Notes: a model not told the origin generated them from the letters alone. Counted from the stretch's first letter, positions 32,494-44,192 are shown. The stretch is 64,000 bases of DNA from Bryoerythrophyllum caledonicum (GCA_963971425.1 OZ020525.1:10027560-10091559), one strand, 5' to 3'. Numbers and translations: made by a program.

Positions 32494-33486
32494 TTAGGGT
32501 TTAGGGTTTCGATCGGAGCGGTGTTTCTTCAAGTGATGGAGCTTCTCTCGGGATGTGAGTACCGCGTCGTGGATGTCGGTGGCGCGCCGGGCCACCTCGA
32601 CCTGGTGGATCTCGCCGAGGAGGCACTTGAGATTGCGCTGCAGGCGCACCTCGACCTCGGTGACCTGGTCGCACTGGATCTCCAGCTGCGCGCAAGTGTC
32701 CGTCACGGCGCGGTCGCGCTCCCTCCGTGCCACCTTGAGCTCCTCCGCCTTCACCTGGATCAAGCCCTGAAGCTCGGCCTCGATCGCGCGCACCTGCTCG
32801 CGCTGGTGCTCCTGCTGCAGGTGGATCTCCAGGGCGGCGTTCTGGAGTTCCTGACGTGCGAGATTGAGATCTTCCTGCGCGCGCCGGAGCTCCACCTTGA
32901 GCGCCATCTCGACCTCGAACACCGCGTCGCACTGTTCGGAAAGTTGTGAATGCTTCTCGATGCGGAGCGCGTCGCGTTGTTTTCTCACGGTGGCGATTTC
33001 CGCGAGCGTGCGGGAGAGGGCGGACTGGAGGTCAGCCTCGATTTCAGAGATTTGCTCGCGCTGGTGGATCTTCTGCGCCTCCAGGTCCGCGAGGGCGCTG
33101 TCGCGGTCATTTTGGAGCGTTAGGAGCTCCCGGTGCGTCGCCTCGAGCTCGATGGCGGCGTCGCGTTCCTGCGTCGCGGATTTGATCTTCTCTGTGGTGC
33201 GCCAGAGCTCGGCCTGGAGATCGGTCTTGGCGTGGCGGAGGAGGTGCGCTCGTATCTCCGCGAGCGCGGCGTCGCGCTCGGCCTGCGTTTGCGCGAGCTC
33301 CGCGGTCTTGCGCTGGAGCTCGGCTTGCAGGGATGCGGGATCCGTGTGCCGCCTCCTCTGCAGCGAGCTCTCACCGGAGGGTTCGAGCTTCACGGGGCTC
33401 ACGGTGGCGCGCGCGCGCCGCTTCCTCTTGCAGCAGTCGGCGGAGTGCATCCTCCCGTGCACACTCACAGACTTCGCCTCGTCCAT
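32494..33486 (-). CDS. Intronless GC-rich coiled-coil protein, function unknown
   Basis: A single exon of 330 aa runs from ATG 33486 to the stop at 32494-32496. After a basic, Ser-rich N-terminus (residues 1-45, including KRKRRARA, a possible nuclear signal), the protein is almost all alpha-helical coiled coil. There are repeated Q-x-x-R-D-A-A/L-x-x-x-x-A and E-x-Q-x-E-Q-x-x-x-v-E patterns in segments of about 45-50 residues, suggesting internal duplication. The tail is basic (KHRSDRNPKP). No motor or enzyme domain is seen. High GC and strong third-position bias contrast with the AT-rich flanks. It could be a structural or cytoskeleton-associated protein, or a retrocopy given the lack of introns. 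ATG 33486 is preferred over the TTG further upstream. It is divergent to ARPC1, about 1.35 kb away. Confidence 0.7.
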   Translation of the reverse strand: MDEAKSVSVHGRMHSADCCKRKRRARATVSPVKLEPSGESSLQRRRHTDPASLQAELQRKTAELAQTQAERDAALAEIRAHLLRHAKTDLQAELWRTTEKIKSATQERDAAIELEATHRELLTLQNDRDSALADLEAQKIHQREQISEIEADLQSALSRTLAEIATVRKQRDALRIEKHSQLSEQCDAVFEVEMALKVELRRAQEDLNLARQELQNAALEIHLQQEHQREQVRAIEAELQGLIQVKAEELKVARRERDRAVTDTCAQLEIQCDQVTEVEVRLQRNLKCLLGEIHQVEVARRATDIHDAVLTSREKLHHLKKHRSDRNPKP

Positions 33487-34839
33487 GACAGCTTCAAACA
33501 CTCGCACTGCAACCAAATGCTCTCATCTCCCCTTACAATCTCAAACCCTCGCACTCCTGCCACTCTCGTCTCTCATCCCCCGAGCTTCATCTTCTTCCTT
33601 GTCCGATGATCCGCGGCAATTAACCGTCTCTCTCCCTCTCAAAACCCCAGAAGCGCAATCAGTCAATTCCCACAACCAGGCCGCCTCGCCCTGCAACCAA
33701 ATGCTCGCATCTCGTCAACACAATCTTAAACCCTTACATCACCGCCTCTCACCTCAATCTCTTCAATCAATTCCTCAACCGAAGCTCCGCGGCAGACCTC
33801 ATCAAAACTACTCTCAGATGCGCAGATCACGTTCAACAATCAGGCCACCTCCAACTCGACCGCGAAATCATCTCCCTCGTTTCTGTCCGCGACAAATTAA
33901 CCGTCTGCACAACCGTCTCTCGCAAAATCTTTCCACTCTGCAACCGCCGAAAACCAAACCCAGCCCTAGCTCCCGCAACCCTGGCGACGAACGTCAAGAT
34001 CACCACAACCATAAGGTAATGAGGACCTGCAACAAATCACATCATCGACACCATCATGTTTCAATCCGAAGCATAAAACTATGAAAGAGAAACCCTACGA
34101 GAAACACAATGATGGAGTTGATAGAACTAGCTCATCATGGGCAATTGCAAAACTTCACATCCTGTCAATCAAGCTGGACATATGTACATCATTTTCATCT
34201 CCAAAGCATGAGACCTCGCGTCATGATCTCTGCTCCAGGCCCTCACATCTCACTGAGTTATCATGATTTCTCTTCATCGTTTCTTCGATGTGGTACGTGA
34301 TTTCAAGGACATGCACGTCAAGGTTGATGGCGCAATCAAGCGCTGGTTGCTTCGTTGGGTTTTGGACGAAATAGGTGGACGTTTCGTTGCGTTTTGGACG
34401 GACGCCGCAGTTGTGGAGCGCGAGGAAGTGAGTTTCGGAAGCATTTGATCGGTATTGGATCGAGTTGTGTTTTTGTTTTGAGCTTTCATCGGCGTCTGTG
34501 AGCAGGTAAATGGTTTTTGGGTTTTTTCGCTTCTTCAATTCCATGCATTTCTTTCCAGGTCCAGAGCTTTTGATAGGAGACATGTGGAAACCCTAAACCC
34601 TAAACTTTTTTGCAAAGGAGAAATGTCACATTTCACGTCAAGATGTGCGACGATCGATTGATATGCAGCTGTTACCTGTTTCTTTATGTGAAATCCAAGA
34701 TACCCACAAGTTCCAAACCCTAAACCCTTTGTGTTTGTTACTGAGAAAGAATGGAGAAAAGGTTTGGGGAGGAGAAGATTTGAGTGTGGACATTGACTCC
34801 TTTTTTGTGTGGATTGTTGCTTTGTTCTTTTCTGCAGGC
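33487..34839. other. Divergent intergenic region, coiled-coil gene / ARPC1
   Basis: The proximal 600 bases are C/T-rich on the plus strand and have two similar starts, caaccaaatgctctcatct (33512) and caaccaaatgctcgcatct (33695), hinting at a partial duplication. An open plus-strand frame (33624-34019) has no ATG and is discussed in the findings. Telomere-box motifs (aaccctaaaccctaaac) lie at 34588-34605 and 34717-34730, close to the ARPC1 start, where such boxes are known in plant promoters and leaders. The ARPC1 ATG is directly preceded by a splice acceptor, so a 5' non-coding exon lies in this region. Confidence 0.5.
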
Positions 34840-37786
34840 ATGGCTGCGAGTGGCGTGCATCATCTGGCACAGTGCATCACATGCCATGCCTGGAACGCTG
34901 ATATGTCGAGTACTATCCCTTCTTCTCACACCATCTCTTTCTAGGGTTTCGGGTTATGAAAGTCCAATCTGATTCCGTGGTCCTGCTGTGGATGCTGCAG
35001 TGGTTGCTATCTGTCCCAACAACAACGAAGTGCACATCTACAAAGTCTCCGCGTCTCCGGAGACGCCTTGGGAGCGCGTCTACGTTCTGGAGAAGGTGAA
35101 ATCCAACTCATCACTCTCACCTTCAAAAGCTTCATGATTCTCAAGGTTAACCCCTTGAGTTCGTTCACTTGTGCAGCATGATCAACTGGTTTCAGGCATC
35201 GATTGGGCGCCCAAGACTAACAAAATCGTCACCTGCTCTCACGACCGGAACTCGTAAGTAAACCTGTTGATGTTTTTATGTTTCAGTTGATGATACATGT
35301 TGTTTTTATGTTTTTTTTATGTGGATGTTCGATGTTTTGTACTGATACTGAGTGTGGTTTGGGGTAGGTATGTGTGGTCATTTGAGAATGATGAATGGCA
35401 GGCCACTCTGGTCATCTTGCGCCTCAATAGAGCTGCTACATCTGTACAATGGGGTCCTCAAGGTAATAAAAGGTATCCCTATCCCACTCTCGAAGAGAAT
35501 ATCTCATTTGAAGTAGACTGACATCAGGGTTTGTGAGTTGCAGAAAATAAATTTGCTGTGGGAAGTGGAGCCAAGACTGTCTGCGTGTGCTACTATGAAG
35601 AGGACAATAACTGGTACCTTTCACCTCTCTTGTTTCTTTTTAGAGATCGTTCATTGCAAGGTTTAGGGTTTTCATTTGTGGGGTATTGAATGCAGGTGGG
35701 TGAGCAAGCTAATTAGGAAGAAGCACCTCTCAACGGTCACATGTGTCTCCTGGCATCCAAATAATGTACTCCTTCCTTCCATCATTTCCTCATCAGATTA
35801 TTCTATTTCCGCAGCAATTTCTCTCATAATTTTCTTCTGATCTGTCATCCTTACACTTTTTATGTAGGTTCTCTTGGCCACAACATCGACCGACAGCAAA
35901 TGCCGAATCTTTTCTGCATTTATAAAAGGAGTTGATGCACGGTCAGTTGTTGATTATATAATAGATGGAAATCAATTTGTTTTGTTTCTGTACATGTAGA
36001 AAGAGGTCTCATACCTTTTGACTCGTGTATGCTGCTGATGCAACTACGATTTATTTTTTGTTTCAGGAAAGATGCAACAACAGCATTTGGTGACGTCAAA
36101 TTCGGTGATGTGAGTAGAATCTCCATTCCTTGCTTGAAAGGAACCCGATCTTTAATCTTCTCAGTAAAATCAACGTGGCTTTCTACGTGTTGCTCAACTC
36201 TTTACTGAAAAGGTGTAACTCGACTTTCACCAGGAATTGATTCAATTGGACCTTGCTTGTGGATGGGCATTTGGGGCACAATGGTCGCCCAGTGGAAACA
36301 GCCTGGCCTATGTTGGTGAGTAGTAGTGCCATTTTGATGGATTCTCTCTCTTGCAAGCAAGTTGCTTCTCTTATTATGTTCTCTACTTGATATTATGGAT
36401 ACAACCGAGCTCTTTCTAAAGTCGGACCCTGAGAGCTATTTATGGAAATGAGAGAACTCTTTGCCTCACTTTACAAACAACTTTAAGGATATGTTTCAAA
36501 GCAAACTTGATGAAGGAAATGCCCTACAAGTACTGATGAGGTGTAGGCGATGAGCTATCTTGCTTCAGTTGACATTAGAGGTGTGTTGTTGTTGTTGTTT
36601 TTTGTTTTGTGATGAAGGGCATGATTCAAGCATTCATTTTGTGACTGATGTTGGGCCAACTCCACGCTTTCGCTCTTTGCGCTTGCGCCATTTACCGCTG
36701 CGAGATGTAGGTCAGCTTTGAACCCAGTCTTTGAAGTTGAAAGTGGATCTTGTTTCCCTTTCTAACATCACTTGGGTTCTTTCAGATTCTCTTCTTATCT
36801 GAAACAAGACTGGTCGCTGGAGGATTTGATTGCAATCCCATGCTGTTCAGTTCCGAGCAAACTGGTGATTGGTACGCTTTGGCTGCTAGAATAAGATGCC
36901 CCTTGAAGCAGTGGTTTCTTTTGATGCTATCATGGTGAAGTTGCTACTAAATTGAGTTCTTTCTAAAGTCACCCAAAGTTTGAATAAGATACCTCCTCTT
37001 TTTACCTTTCTTCACTCTCACTAACTCTTGTATGCTCCTTTGAATTCTAGGGAATTTGTTTCTTTTCTGGACGAGGTGAAACTTCCTGAAGAGCCCAAGT
37101 CTGACACTCTGGTACAATTCCTACACTATTGATAACAAAATATTTTTTCATGGTATCTTGTATGATCATTTACCGTTTTAGAACAAAGTGGTTCTTTAGA
37201 GATGTATGCTGGTCCTTGGATAGTAAAATCTCTCTTATATTTGTAGCTGAACTCAGGGAACTCACCTAACTTTTTTAAGTGTTGATTTCTTTTCAGTTTG
37301 CGGCGGCAAAGGGCAAGTTCAAGTGGTTGGGCACTGAAAATTCTGAAGAAAGCACCCCCACAACAACTCACCACTCCTGTATCACGTAAGTCTTATTCAT
37401 CACACCCTAATTCCTAATAATCGATAAGGAACTTACAGTAAGTCAACTTTAGAGTTTAAAACGGATATGATTTCTATCTGTGGGGTGGTGTTTTTGTTTT
37501 TGAGGCTTTATGAAACTTTTTCACTAATGAGAAACGTGTCCTCTACTTGTGCAGTATGCTTCGTCCTCAAGTGCCTCTTTCTGAGAGAAGCCCAGACAAA
37601 ACCATCACGATGTTCAGCACATCAGGTAATGGGAAGAGAACTATCCAGGGTGCTTTTTGAAACTGTAATATCATAACATGTTTCCTAATGTAAAAATGTT
37701 GTTGTTGTTGTACAGGTCTGGATGGTAGGGTAGTCATTTGGGACTTGAACAATGTGGCTGATGGTGTGGCTCAACTTCGGTTATAG
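34840..37786 (+). CDS. ARPC1: ARPC1, WD-repeat subunit of the Arp2/3 complex
   Basis: Fifteen coding exons join in phase to give 380 aa: 34840-34909, 35001-35095, 35177-35253, 35368-35462, 35544-35613, 35696-35765, 35868-35941, 36067-36109, 36234-36315, 36618-36706, 36786-36871, 37051-37111, 37297-37385, 37555-37625, 37716-37786. ARPC1 is the beta-propeller subunit that helps Arp2/3 nucleate branched actin. Diagnostic segments are [66 protein letters not shown] and [13 protein letters not shown], ending with a final blade motif [11 protein letters not shown]. The length is as expected for plants. A splice acceptor two bases before the ATG implies a spliced leader. It converges with HisC, with 582 bp between stop codons. 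The gene looks intact. Confidence 0.96.
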
Positions 37787-38368
37787 TAATTGAAGGTAAC
37801 CTTTTTGTTTTCCCTCAACTCTTTTAGAGTCGCTCATAGTTTGAATAAGCTACAGTACTCCCCCCCTCTTTTCCAATAAAAAAAGTTCTCAAAGGCGAGA
37901 AAGGTGGCTCTTTCTAGAAGGATAAAGGTACTTTAATTTGAGCTGAGAGACCACCGAGCTCTTCTATTGATCTCATCATAGTTCACTGTGAGGAAAGGTT
38001 AGTAATTAATAACTGAAAAACAGGGGACACCTTTCCAAATAGCTCTGTTGTGTAGATTCTACAGACGAGACATCAGATTGATCTGGTGCTGTGATTGTTG
38101 TGCAGATGCTGTGATAGTCATTCCACATGAGGACGGAAGAAGTAAGAGATTATTTAAGGTAGGTGTGTTAAGCAAGTGCCACAGAGCTTGGCTTTGTATG
38201 ATATCAGGATACTATTATTCTCTTAGTAGGAATGAAAAATTCGACTTCTTTCATGCTATTGCAGGTTTTGTGGTTGTCGGTACTTATTTCATGTTATTGT
38301 CAGGCTGGCAATTATCATTAAAAGTGCATGTGTCATATTAAAAAATGCACATTGTACAATTCATAAGG
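37787..38368. other. Convergent intergenic region ARPC1 / HisC
   Basis: 582 bases between two facing stop codons. This must hold both 3' UTRs. AATAAA (37876-37881) lies about 90 bases after the ARPC1 stop and is a possible poly(A) signal. The open frame at 38048-38341 has no supporting feature. Confidence 0.5.
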
Positions 38369-41270
38369 CTACAATTTGTGAAGGGCAGCCATGACCGCAT
38401 CGGTCTGGTCCGGCTTCCCCACAGAAATGCGAATGTAGTTCCGAAGCTCCGCCTTTTCGTAGTGACGCACCATCACGCCCTCCTTGGCAAGCGCCACCTG
38501 CAGCAATTTGTATGGTAGCCTCAAGGTTAGGAACGTCAAGGAAATTATGTTCGTTTCTTCGTTGACAGACATCTATTTCTTCCATTTGATGGCTGGCCAC
38601 TTGGTTCATATTTGTTAGCTCATTTAGGAATCCTCCTCGAAGAATGTTGTGTTTGAGATTGAATGAGCTTTGGCGATAGGAGTGGTTTACCTTGAGCTCC
38701 TTGGCGCTCTTGCTGCCGGTTACAGAACACAGAATGAAGTTGGCATGGCTGGGGTGTGGCTCCAGAAAAGAAATTTCTTGCAGCTTGGCAAACATGCGCT
38801 CTCTTTCTTCCACCAACGCATTCTTCACATCCTGAAATAGAAAAATAATTTACCATTAATTGGAGATATCAGGAGTTTGGCAAAGTTCACCATTCTAGGA
38901 CCATGACAGCTACTAGTGCAGATGTTAAGTAATCGTTACCAAACTCCCACTTGTTGCAAAGATGATGTAGCGTACCTCGAGGTAAGTAGGGTTGGTAAGA
39001 GCTGCACAGGCAGCCACTTCCGCAGCCACAGAGACGTTGTAAGGTTGCTTGGCACGCCATAAATACTCAATCAGACCCAATGGAAAGGCACCGTAGCCCA
39101 CTCTCAGACCTGCCAACCCTGCAAAACAAACAGATCCTCTCTTTCAATGTGGAACAGAACCAGCAACAAATCGTCAGCATCAAAACGCAACAGTTGAAGG
39201 TCAGCCAAAGTTAAGTTTCAATAAGATACTAACAATACTACTCTTTTCTCACTCTTAAAAGCTATGAGACCGAACTTATTGGTGGTGCTCTGAGCTCAAG
39301 TTAAAGTAGTTTTAGCTAACCTCAAGCCAAAGTTAGAAGGAAGGAGAGGTTGTGGGTCTAAGGCGCCTCTTTCTTCTTTGAGCTGATTATAGATTGATTC
39401 GGAGGTGAATTTAATGAGAGAAGAGGTCAAAACTACTCATGGTATCTTTGCCTCGCTTAACAAATGATAGCTCTACTGAAATGGAAGAGTTGTTACCAGC
39501 GCGTTTACTGAAGGTGCGCAAAACGATAAGATTCTCGTAATTGGTGACCCACTTGAAACGAGAGGGCTCCCGAGCAAACTCCACATACGCCTCATCCAAC
39601 ACGACCAACACCGGCAGTTCCAAAACACTCTTCAGCTCTTCGTCTGAGACCAAACTGCACAAAAAGATAGAGGAGATGATGTAATTAACCAAGTGATAGC
39701 CATGATAACGTGAACTACGAAAAAACTTGCATGTATGACATTATAACATGTTTCTTTTTTCGTCCTGTATAAAAGGATAGTTTTACCATCCATCCGGGTT
39801 GTTGGGAGAAGTCAAGAAGACTATCTTCGGCTCATCTCGTCGCACAGCTTCAACGATGGCGGGCACATCCAATCCAAACCCTGGCAATCTAGGAACTACA
39901 CAATCCACACAACAAAAGAGGAGATCTCAACCTTCATGAAGAAAGGGCGGGCGGAGAGAAGAAATCAATGCCAATTACAGAAGGTGATTGACGAGCACCT
40001 TTGACAACAGAAGCCCCATTCACAGCGGCGTCAAATGCGTACATTGTGAATGTTGGTGGACAGTCTAGAATTTTGTCGCCTGGATCTAGCGTGCACCTGA
40101 TCAACAACATACTGCCAACGTTAGAAAGAACAACCTATATCTACATCAAAAGAGGGGTAACTTAGGGTGACTTTAGAACGAACTCCAACACGTGTGATTT
40201 TCTAGATTTTCAGCTGCCGCCACCGAGACCTAAGACTATATTCACATAACTAGAGACCTCTAATATATGAACGATATTCTTTTCACAGATGCCTGCACAT
40301 GAAGTGCAAACTGTTCCACATTCATAGGAGATGATTACGGCAGGGCATAGTAGCATTTGAACAAGATTAGAGCTGGTCATTGTCTTTCTGAAAGCAGCAA
40401 CCTACCTCATGATGAGGTCAATGAGCTCATCCGCACCACAGCCAACCAGAATGTGCTCGGCTCCAAGTCCCGTGTCGTCAGCCAATGCAGCTCTCAACCT
40501 GCGGCTTTCCGGGTCCGGGTAAATGTTGGGGAACTGCATACTGCCCAGCGCTTCCAACACCTGCCAAACAATCAAAATTCTCAAACCATAGTCTCTTGTG
40601 TGTTGTTTCGAACAGATACCTTACACAGGACTACGGAGCATGCGTACAGAACTACCTTACCTTATTTCATTCATTGCAACTGCAAGAGAGCGTCTCCTTC
40701 CTAAAAGTTCAAGTACCTCAGGAGGTGGCCCATATGGATTCTCATTCGCATCCAACTTGACAATATCTTCCGGAAGCCTGCCCAGTCTAGCTGACAAGAT
40801 CTGCACATCACTGGTGAGAATCAGGATCGAACCACAAACAAGTGCTCATTTATAACCAATGGTAGGAAATCGCAGTGATTTCTTCCATTCCTTCACATCT
40901 ATTTCTTGTTCTAGTTACAGAATGCGATGAAACAATGGTGTTGATGACACTAGTGCCTCGAATTTGTGATACTATTTATCATGGACTGAATGGGAGGATG
41001 GGGACAGCAAGCTCTTGAGCTATTGAGAGTGAGGAAAGAGGAAGTTGAGGTGAGTAGTACCTCGAAGGGTTCAATGGGCGTGTACGGGGCCAGAGTGCGC
41101 AAGTGGGGGCGAATGAAGGAGGCGCTCTTGGCTGACACCGCCATAGTCGCAGGAGGCGCATCCGCCGAGGCCGACACCGTGATTGCTGCTGAGGGCAGGG
41201 CGAGAGACGGCAGCGGCTTCGCCGCGGTCCCGAACAGGGCGCCCACCGAGGTCGCCGCCCGCAACGACAT
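38369..41270 (-). CDS. Histidinol-phosphate aminotransferase, plastid-targeted
   Basis: This PLP enzyme of histidine synthesis transfers an amino group to imidazole-acetol phosphate. Nine exons join in phase (41270-41061, 40800-40717, 40560-40406, 40096-39999, 39895-39787, 39654-39497, 39118-38976, 38831-38691, 38497-38369) giving 408 aa, close to plant HisC length. The first ~50 residues are Ala/Ser-rich and acid-poor, as in a plastid transit peptide. Landmarks: [36 protein letters not shown] (PLP-binding Asn), DEAYVEF, and the Schiff-base lysine K269 in [17 protein letters not shown], then YIRISVG with the substrate-binding Arg. ATG 41270 directly follows gtcgcag, so a 5' leader intron is possible. 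Three ~200-bp repeats lie 150 bp upstream. It appears functional. Confidence 0.96.
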
Positions 41271-41416
41271 CTGCGACAAAGAAGAAGAAAACAACAGAAA
41301 GGTTCTCACCGAATGGCCCAAAACGAAGAAGGCGGCCTCAAATTCCCTCGGAAAAAAAACCGGAACGCTTTAACCAGCTCCAATCCTCACATCCACCTCT
41401 GGTTTTGCAATCTCTG

Positions 41417-42036
41417 AAACTCGCATACCCATAAACCCTAAAACCCAAACCCAACTCAAATTCCCAAGAGAGAATCAACCACGACTCAACGATTCACATC
41501 AACTTCGCCTGGCACTCGCATACATTATCATTACCCACAACATCCCTCACAACTACCACTTTTCCAAGGGAAACTGGATCCACTACCTGCTTCAATTACA
41601 TCAAAGTTGCTAATGAAACTCACATACCCATAAACCCTAAACCCCAAACCCAACTCAAATTCCCGAGAGAGAACCAACCACAACTCACCGATTCACATCA
41701 AATTCAACCTTAATTCAATGCCTGACACTCACATACATTAGCATTAACCACAACGTTCCTCACAACTACCACTTCTTAAAGGGAGAATGGGATCCACTGC
41801 CTGCTTCATTTACATCAAAATTGCTAATGAAACTTACATACCCATAACCCTAAACCCCAAACCCAACACAAATTCCCGAGAGAGAATCAACTACAACTCA
41901 CCGATTCACATCAAATTCAACCTTGATTCAATGCCTGACACTCACATACATTAGCATTAACCACAACGTTCCTCACAACTACCACTTTTTTAAGAGAGAA
42001 TGGGATCCACTGCCTGCTTCAATCACATCGAAGTTG
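41417..42036. repeat. Three ~206-bp tandem repeats upstream of HisC
   Basis: The copies are 41417-41615, 41616-41829 and 41830-42036. Each begins aaactcacatacccataaac (or a close variant) with a CCCTAAACCCC telomere-like motif, then caactcaaattcccgagag, cgattcacatcaa and a block with ggatccactgcctgcttca. They lie 147 bp upstream of the HisC start codon, in its promoter side, each carrying one telo-box-like motif. Only the array position and copies are seen directly; a regulatory role is inferred. Confidence 0.88.
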
Positions 42037-42142
42037 GTGGGTGTGCGAACCTGGCGATTGAGGGTGCGAGGTCGAGGAATCGATGCAAGTGTTGTAAGCG
42101 TGTGTGATGTCTGTGTTGGATTCTCTGGCTCGTAGTCGCCGC

Positions 42143-42224
42143 TGATACCCGCCCAATGCTCCCCGATACCCGCCACATGTTATCATCCCCGATACCCGTC
42201 GCATGTTATCATCCCCGATACCCT
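42143..42224. repeat. GATACCCG minisatellite
   Basis: Copies of gatacccgtcgcatgttatc plus atcccc, with variants. This is the complement type of the GTATC repeats at 15816-15917 and 46775-47240. Confidence 0.75.
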
Positions 42225-42229
42225 CTTAA

Positions 42230-42455
42230 CCCTTAATCGTCAGAAGGTGCTGCTGGTGGCCATAGTTTTCTACATGTATAATGTTGGGTTTGAACATGAT
42301 AAGGTTGAGATATTGAAATGACCTCCAAATGAAAGATGTTAGTTGAAGAGTTGTCACTCCGTAGGTGTAAGTCTTGCTAAAATTTAGTACATTTTTTGTA
42401 TTCCACATAGTAAAATATGTCCTTGGAGATACGGTTCCCAACTGGCGATTAAGGG
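42230..42455. mobile_element. Small TTAA-flanked element (226 bp)
   Basis: The left flank is TTAA (42226-42229) and the left end is CCCTTAATCGTCAG. The right end read inward is CCCCTTAATCGCCAG, with flank GTAA (one change from TTAA). No ORF. Likely a short relative of the TTAA family with different ends. Confidence 0.6.
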
Positions 42456-42572
42456 GTAACCAGTAGAAATGTGCCGGAACATGTTTCGATACTTGGAGGA
42501 GTTAAAACATAAGTGCCCTTGTCAAATGGCACGTGCACACAAGCTGATCAATTTATCAAGCAGACAACCATA

Positions 42573-42650
42573 AGAAGAAGAAGAAGAAGAACTCCAGGTC
42601 CCCGGTAGGAGGCCGGCGTGAATAAAGTGTTTGTTTGTTTCGCCACTATG
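42573..42650 (+). repeat. Retroelement 3'-end module (copy 1)
   Basis: Contains (gaa)n followed by a CCGG..GGCCGGCG stem and GTGAATAAAGTGTTTGTTTG. Similar modules occur at 57408-57475 (+) and 60968-61045 (-). The AATAAA and repeated structure suggest a shared 3' UTR of a non-LTR element; the copy at 57.4 kb lies just beyond a LINE relic. Not proven. Confidence 0.5.
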
Positions 42651-42802
42651 TCTATACCGGTCAGGCAAAGATTTTCACACAACCAGAAGATATTGAGATC
42701 AATCCACCATGTTCATTCAAAGAACTTGAGCGTCATTCAAACATGGGAATGATAGCCTTCAGTCATTTGAGTTCCCGGACTAGAATGTGAAAGAGTCAAT
42801 AT

Positions 42803-42943
42803 CAAGCAAGCGCACATCAGCCGTATGGCTAGATTTTGACCCCCATCTAGTCCCTAGAATCCCGGATTGTGACCCGGGTGACCAAAGGCGTTTAGCCCGA
42901 CGAACTAATGGGGTCCACGTCTAGGACCATGTGCGTCTACTTA
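42803..42943. mobile_element. Second copy of the 12.3-kb miniature element
   Basis: Shares gccgtatgg, cccatctagtcc, ggattgtgacccgggtgacc and accatgtgcgtctacttaat with 12329-12463. The inverted ends are CAAGCAAGCGCACAT and ATGTGCGTCTACTTA. Confidence 0.6.
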
Positions 42944-43320
42944 ATGAGATGATGAGCTTTATTTCATTCGCGCCAAGGTAGTACAAATTTGGTAGAGGGC
43001 AGACTGCCAGAGTGAACGCCTCACTCTATGTGTTACATAGCTGCACTTCAAGACAACTGGTGCCGGGGATGTTCAATTTTGTTAGAAAACATTGTTGGCA
43101 AGGTGTCAAAAGAATCTCTTTTCCACACACACATTAGAAATCTTCATTTTCTTACCTTTTAATTTTCCAACTGTAAGATGTGGTGTAAACTTCTAAATTG
43201 ACCGTTCGAATTCTAATATTAAAACATAATTAGTTCATAAAAAAAATGAGTGATGACAAATTTAATACCTCCACTTCTTGCACAATCTTTTTTTTTAATA
43301 TGCTACACCCCTTCCTTTAA

Positions 43321-44192
43321 CCCCTGAAGGACCGGGCCTTATGCTTCACCAAAACCACCCTAAAACTGCCACTTTGACATGATATATTATTAGACTTAAT
43401 TAAAACATTTGTTTATTGTTTTCAACCGTAGGGTCTTCAAGTCAACTACTAAAAAAAGACATAAAATTTTGCAAGAGTTGACATAAAATTCTGCACCGTG
43501 CGGGTTGAAGGATACATGCATTTGAAGAGTGCAAAATTGTTTTTCTCCACTATGCCCAAACAGGTCCAACGTACTTTGACTCAAGATATTGGCATAATTT
43601 TCCACTACTTATTGCATAAGCTCAGTGGATCTATGTTCTACCTTGTGTTTGGTCATTGCACACCAAAAATCACAAGTAATGGAGGTGTTTACAATAAGAA
43701 AAATGGACTTGCAACAACTAGGGGTATAGAAAGTGGCCTTTACTTAGAAAATAAATTTTATTTTTTAGTTAGAGAAATAATTGTTGGATTTGAAATCCAA
43801 ACGGTGAATAAAACTATCATGATTTATTCTAACAATAGAAAAATAAGTTTTTTAAAAAAATCCTTAACTTCTATGCGTTTTTAAGTGAAAATAATGAAGG
43901 TTGCAAAGAACTTTCCTTCACTACCACCCGCCTAAAAATGTGCAATTGTCAACTCTTCAGTAGCACTGTTCATCTCTATAGTACCCCGCCTAGCTGCCAA
44001 AAGGAACATGTTTCTTATGTTCAAAGCACCATAACTTTTTCCCTATAAGTCCCAAAAAAATAAAATCTCCACAAAGATAACTTGTATTCCTATTCTCGCT
44101 AAAGATTTCAAGAAGTTATCTCCAAAAATGGATTTCTAGAAAGCTACCCAGAATCGATTTGTACCCCACAGGTACAAATGGTCCTTTACAGG
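43321..44192. mobile_element. TTAA-family element, subfamily B (872 bp)
   Basis: TTAA at 43317-43320 and 44193-44196. The left end CCCCTGAAGGACC and right end GGTCCTTTACAGG form imperfect inverted repeats. The interior differs from the main subfamily (ctatagtaccccgcctagct, tgcacaccaaaaatcacaag) but matches 53511-54342 in reverse orientation. The plus-strand ORF of 128 codons inside (43498-43884) shows no recognisable domain. Confidence 0.8.

Noticed and set aside
32458..32949. 163-codon plus-strand open frame with Leu-rich text
   Set aside because: Shadow of the coiled-coil gene; the minus frame has the coherent heptads and codon bias.
32864..34084. 406-codon plus-strand open frame
   Set aside because: It is antisense to the coiled-coil gene. 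Its Ser/Arg/Cys-rich text is the mirror of a GC-rich, heptad-biased minus-strand ORF, and its second half reads through a pyrimidine-rich leader.
38048..38341. 97-codon frame between ARPC1 and HisC
   Set aside because: Lies in the shared 3' region of two convergent genes; no domain or codon bias.
43498..43884. 128-codon frame inside a TTAA element as a possible transposase
   Set aside because: No DDD/DDE motif or DNA-binding domain, and the reversed sister copy at 53.5-54.3 kb does not preserve it.
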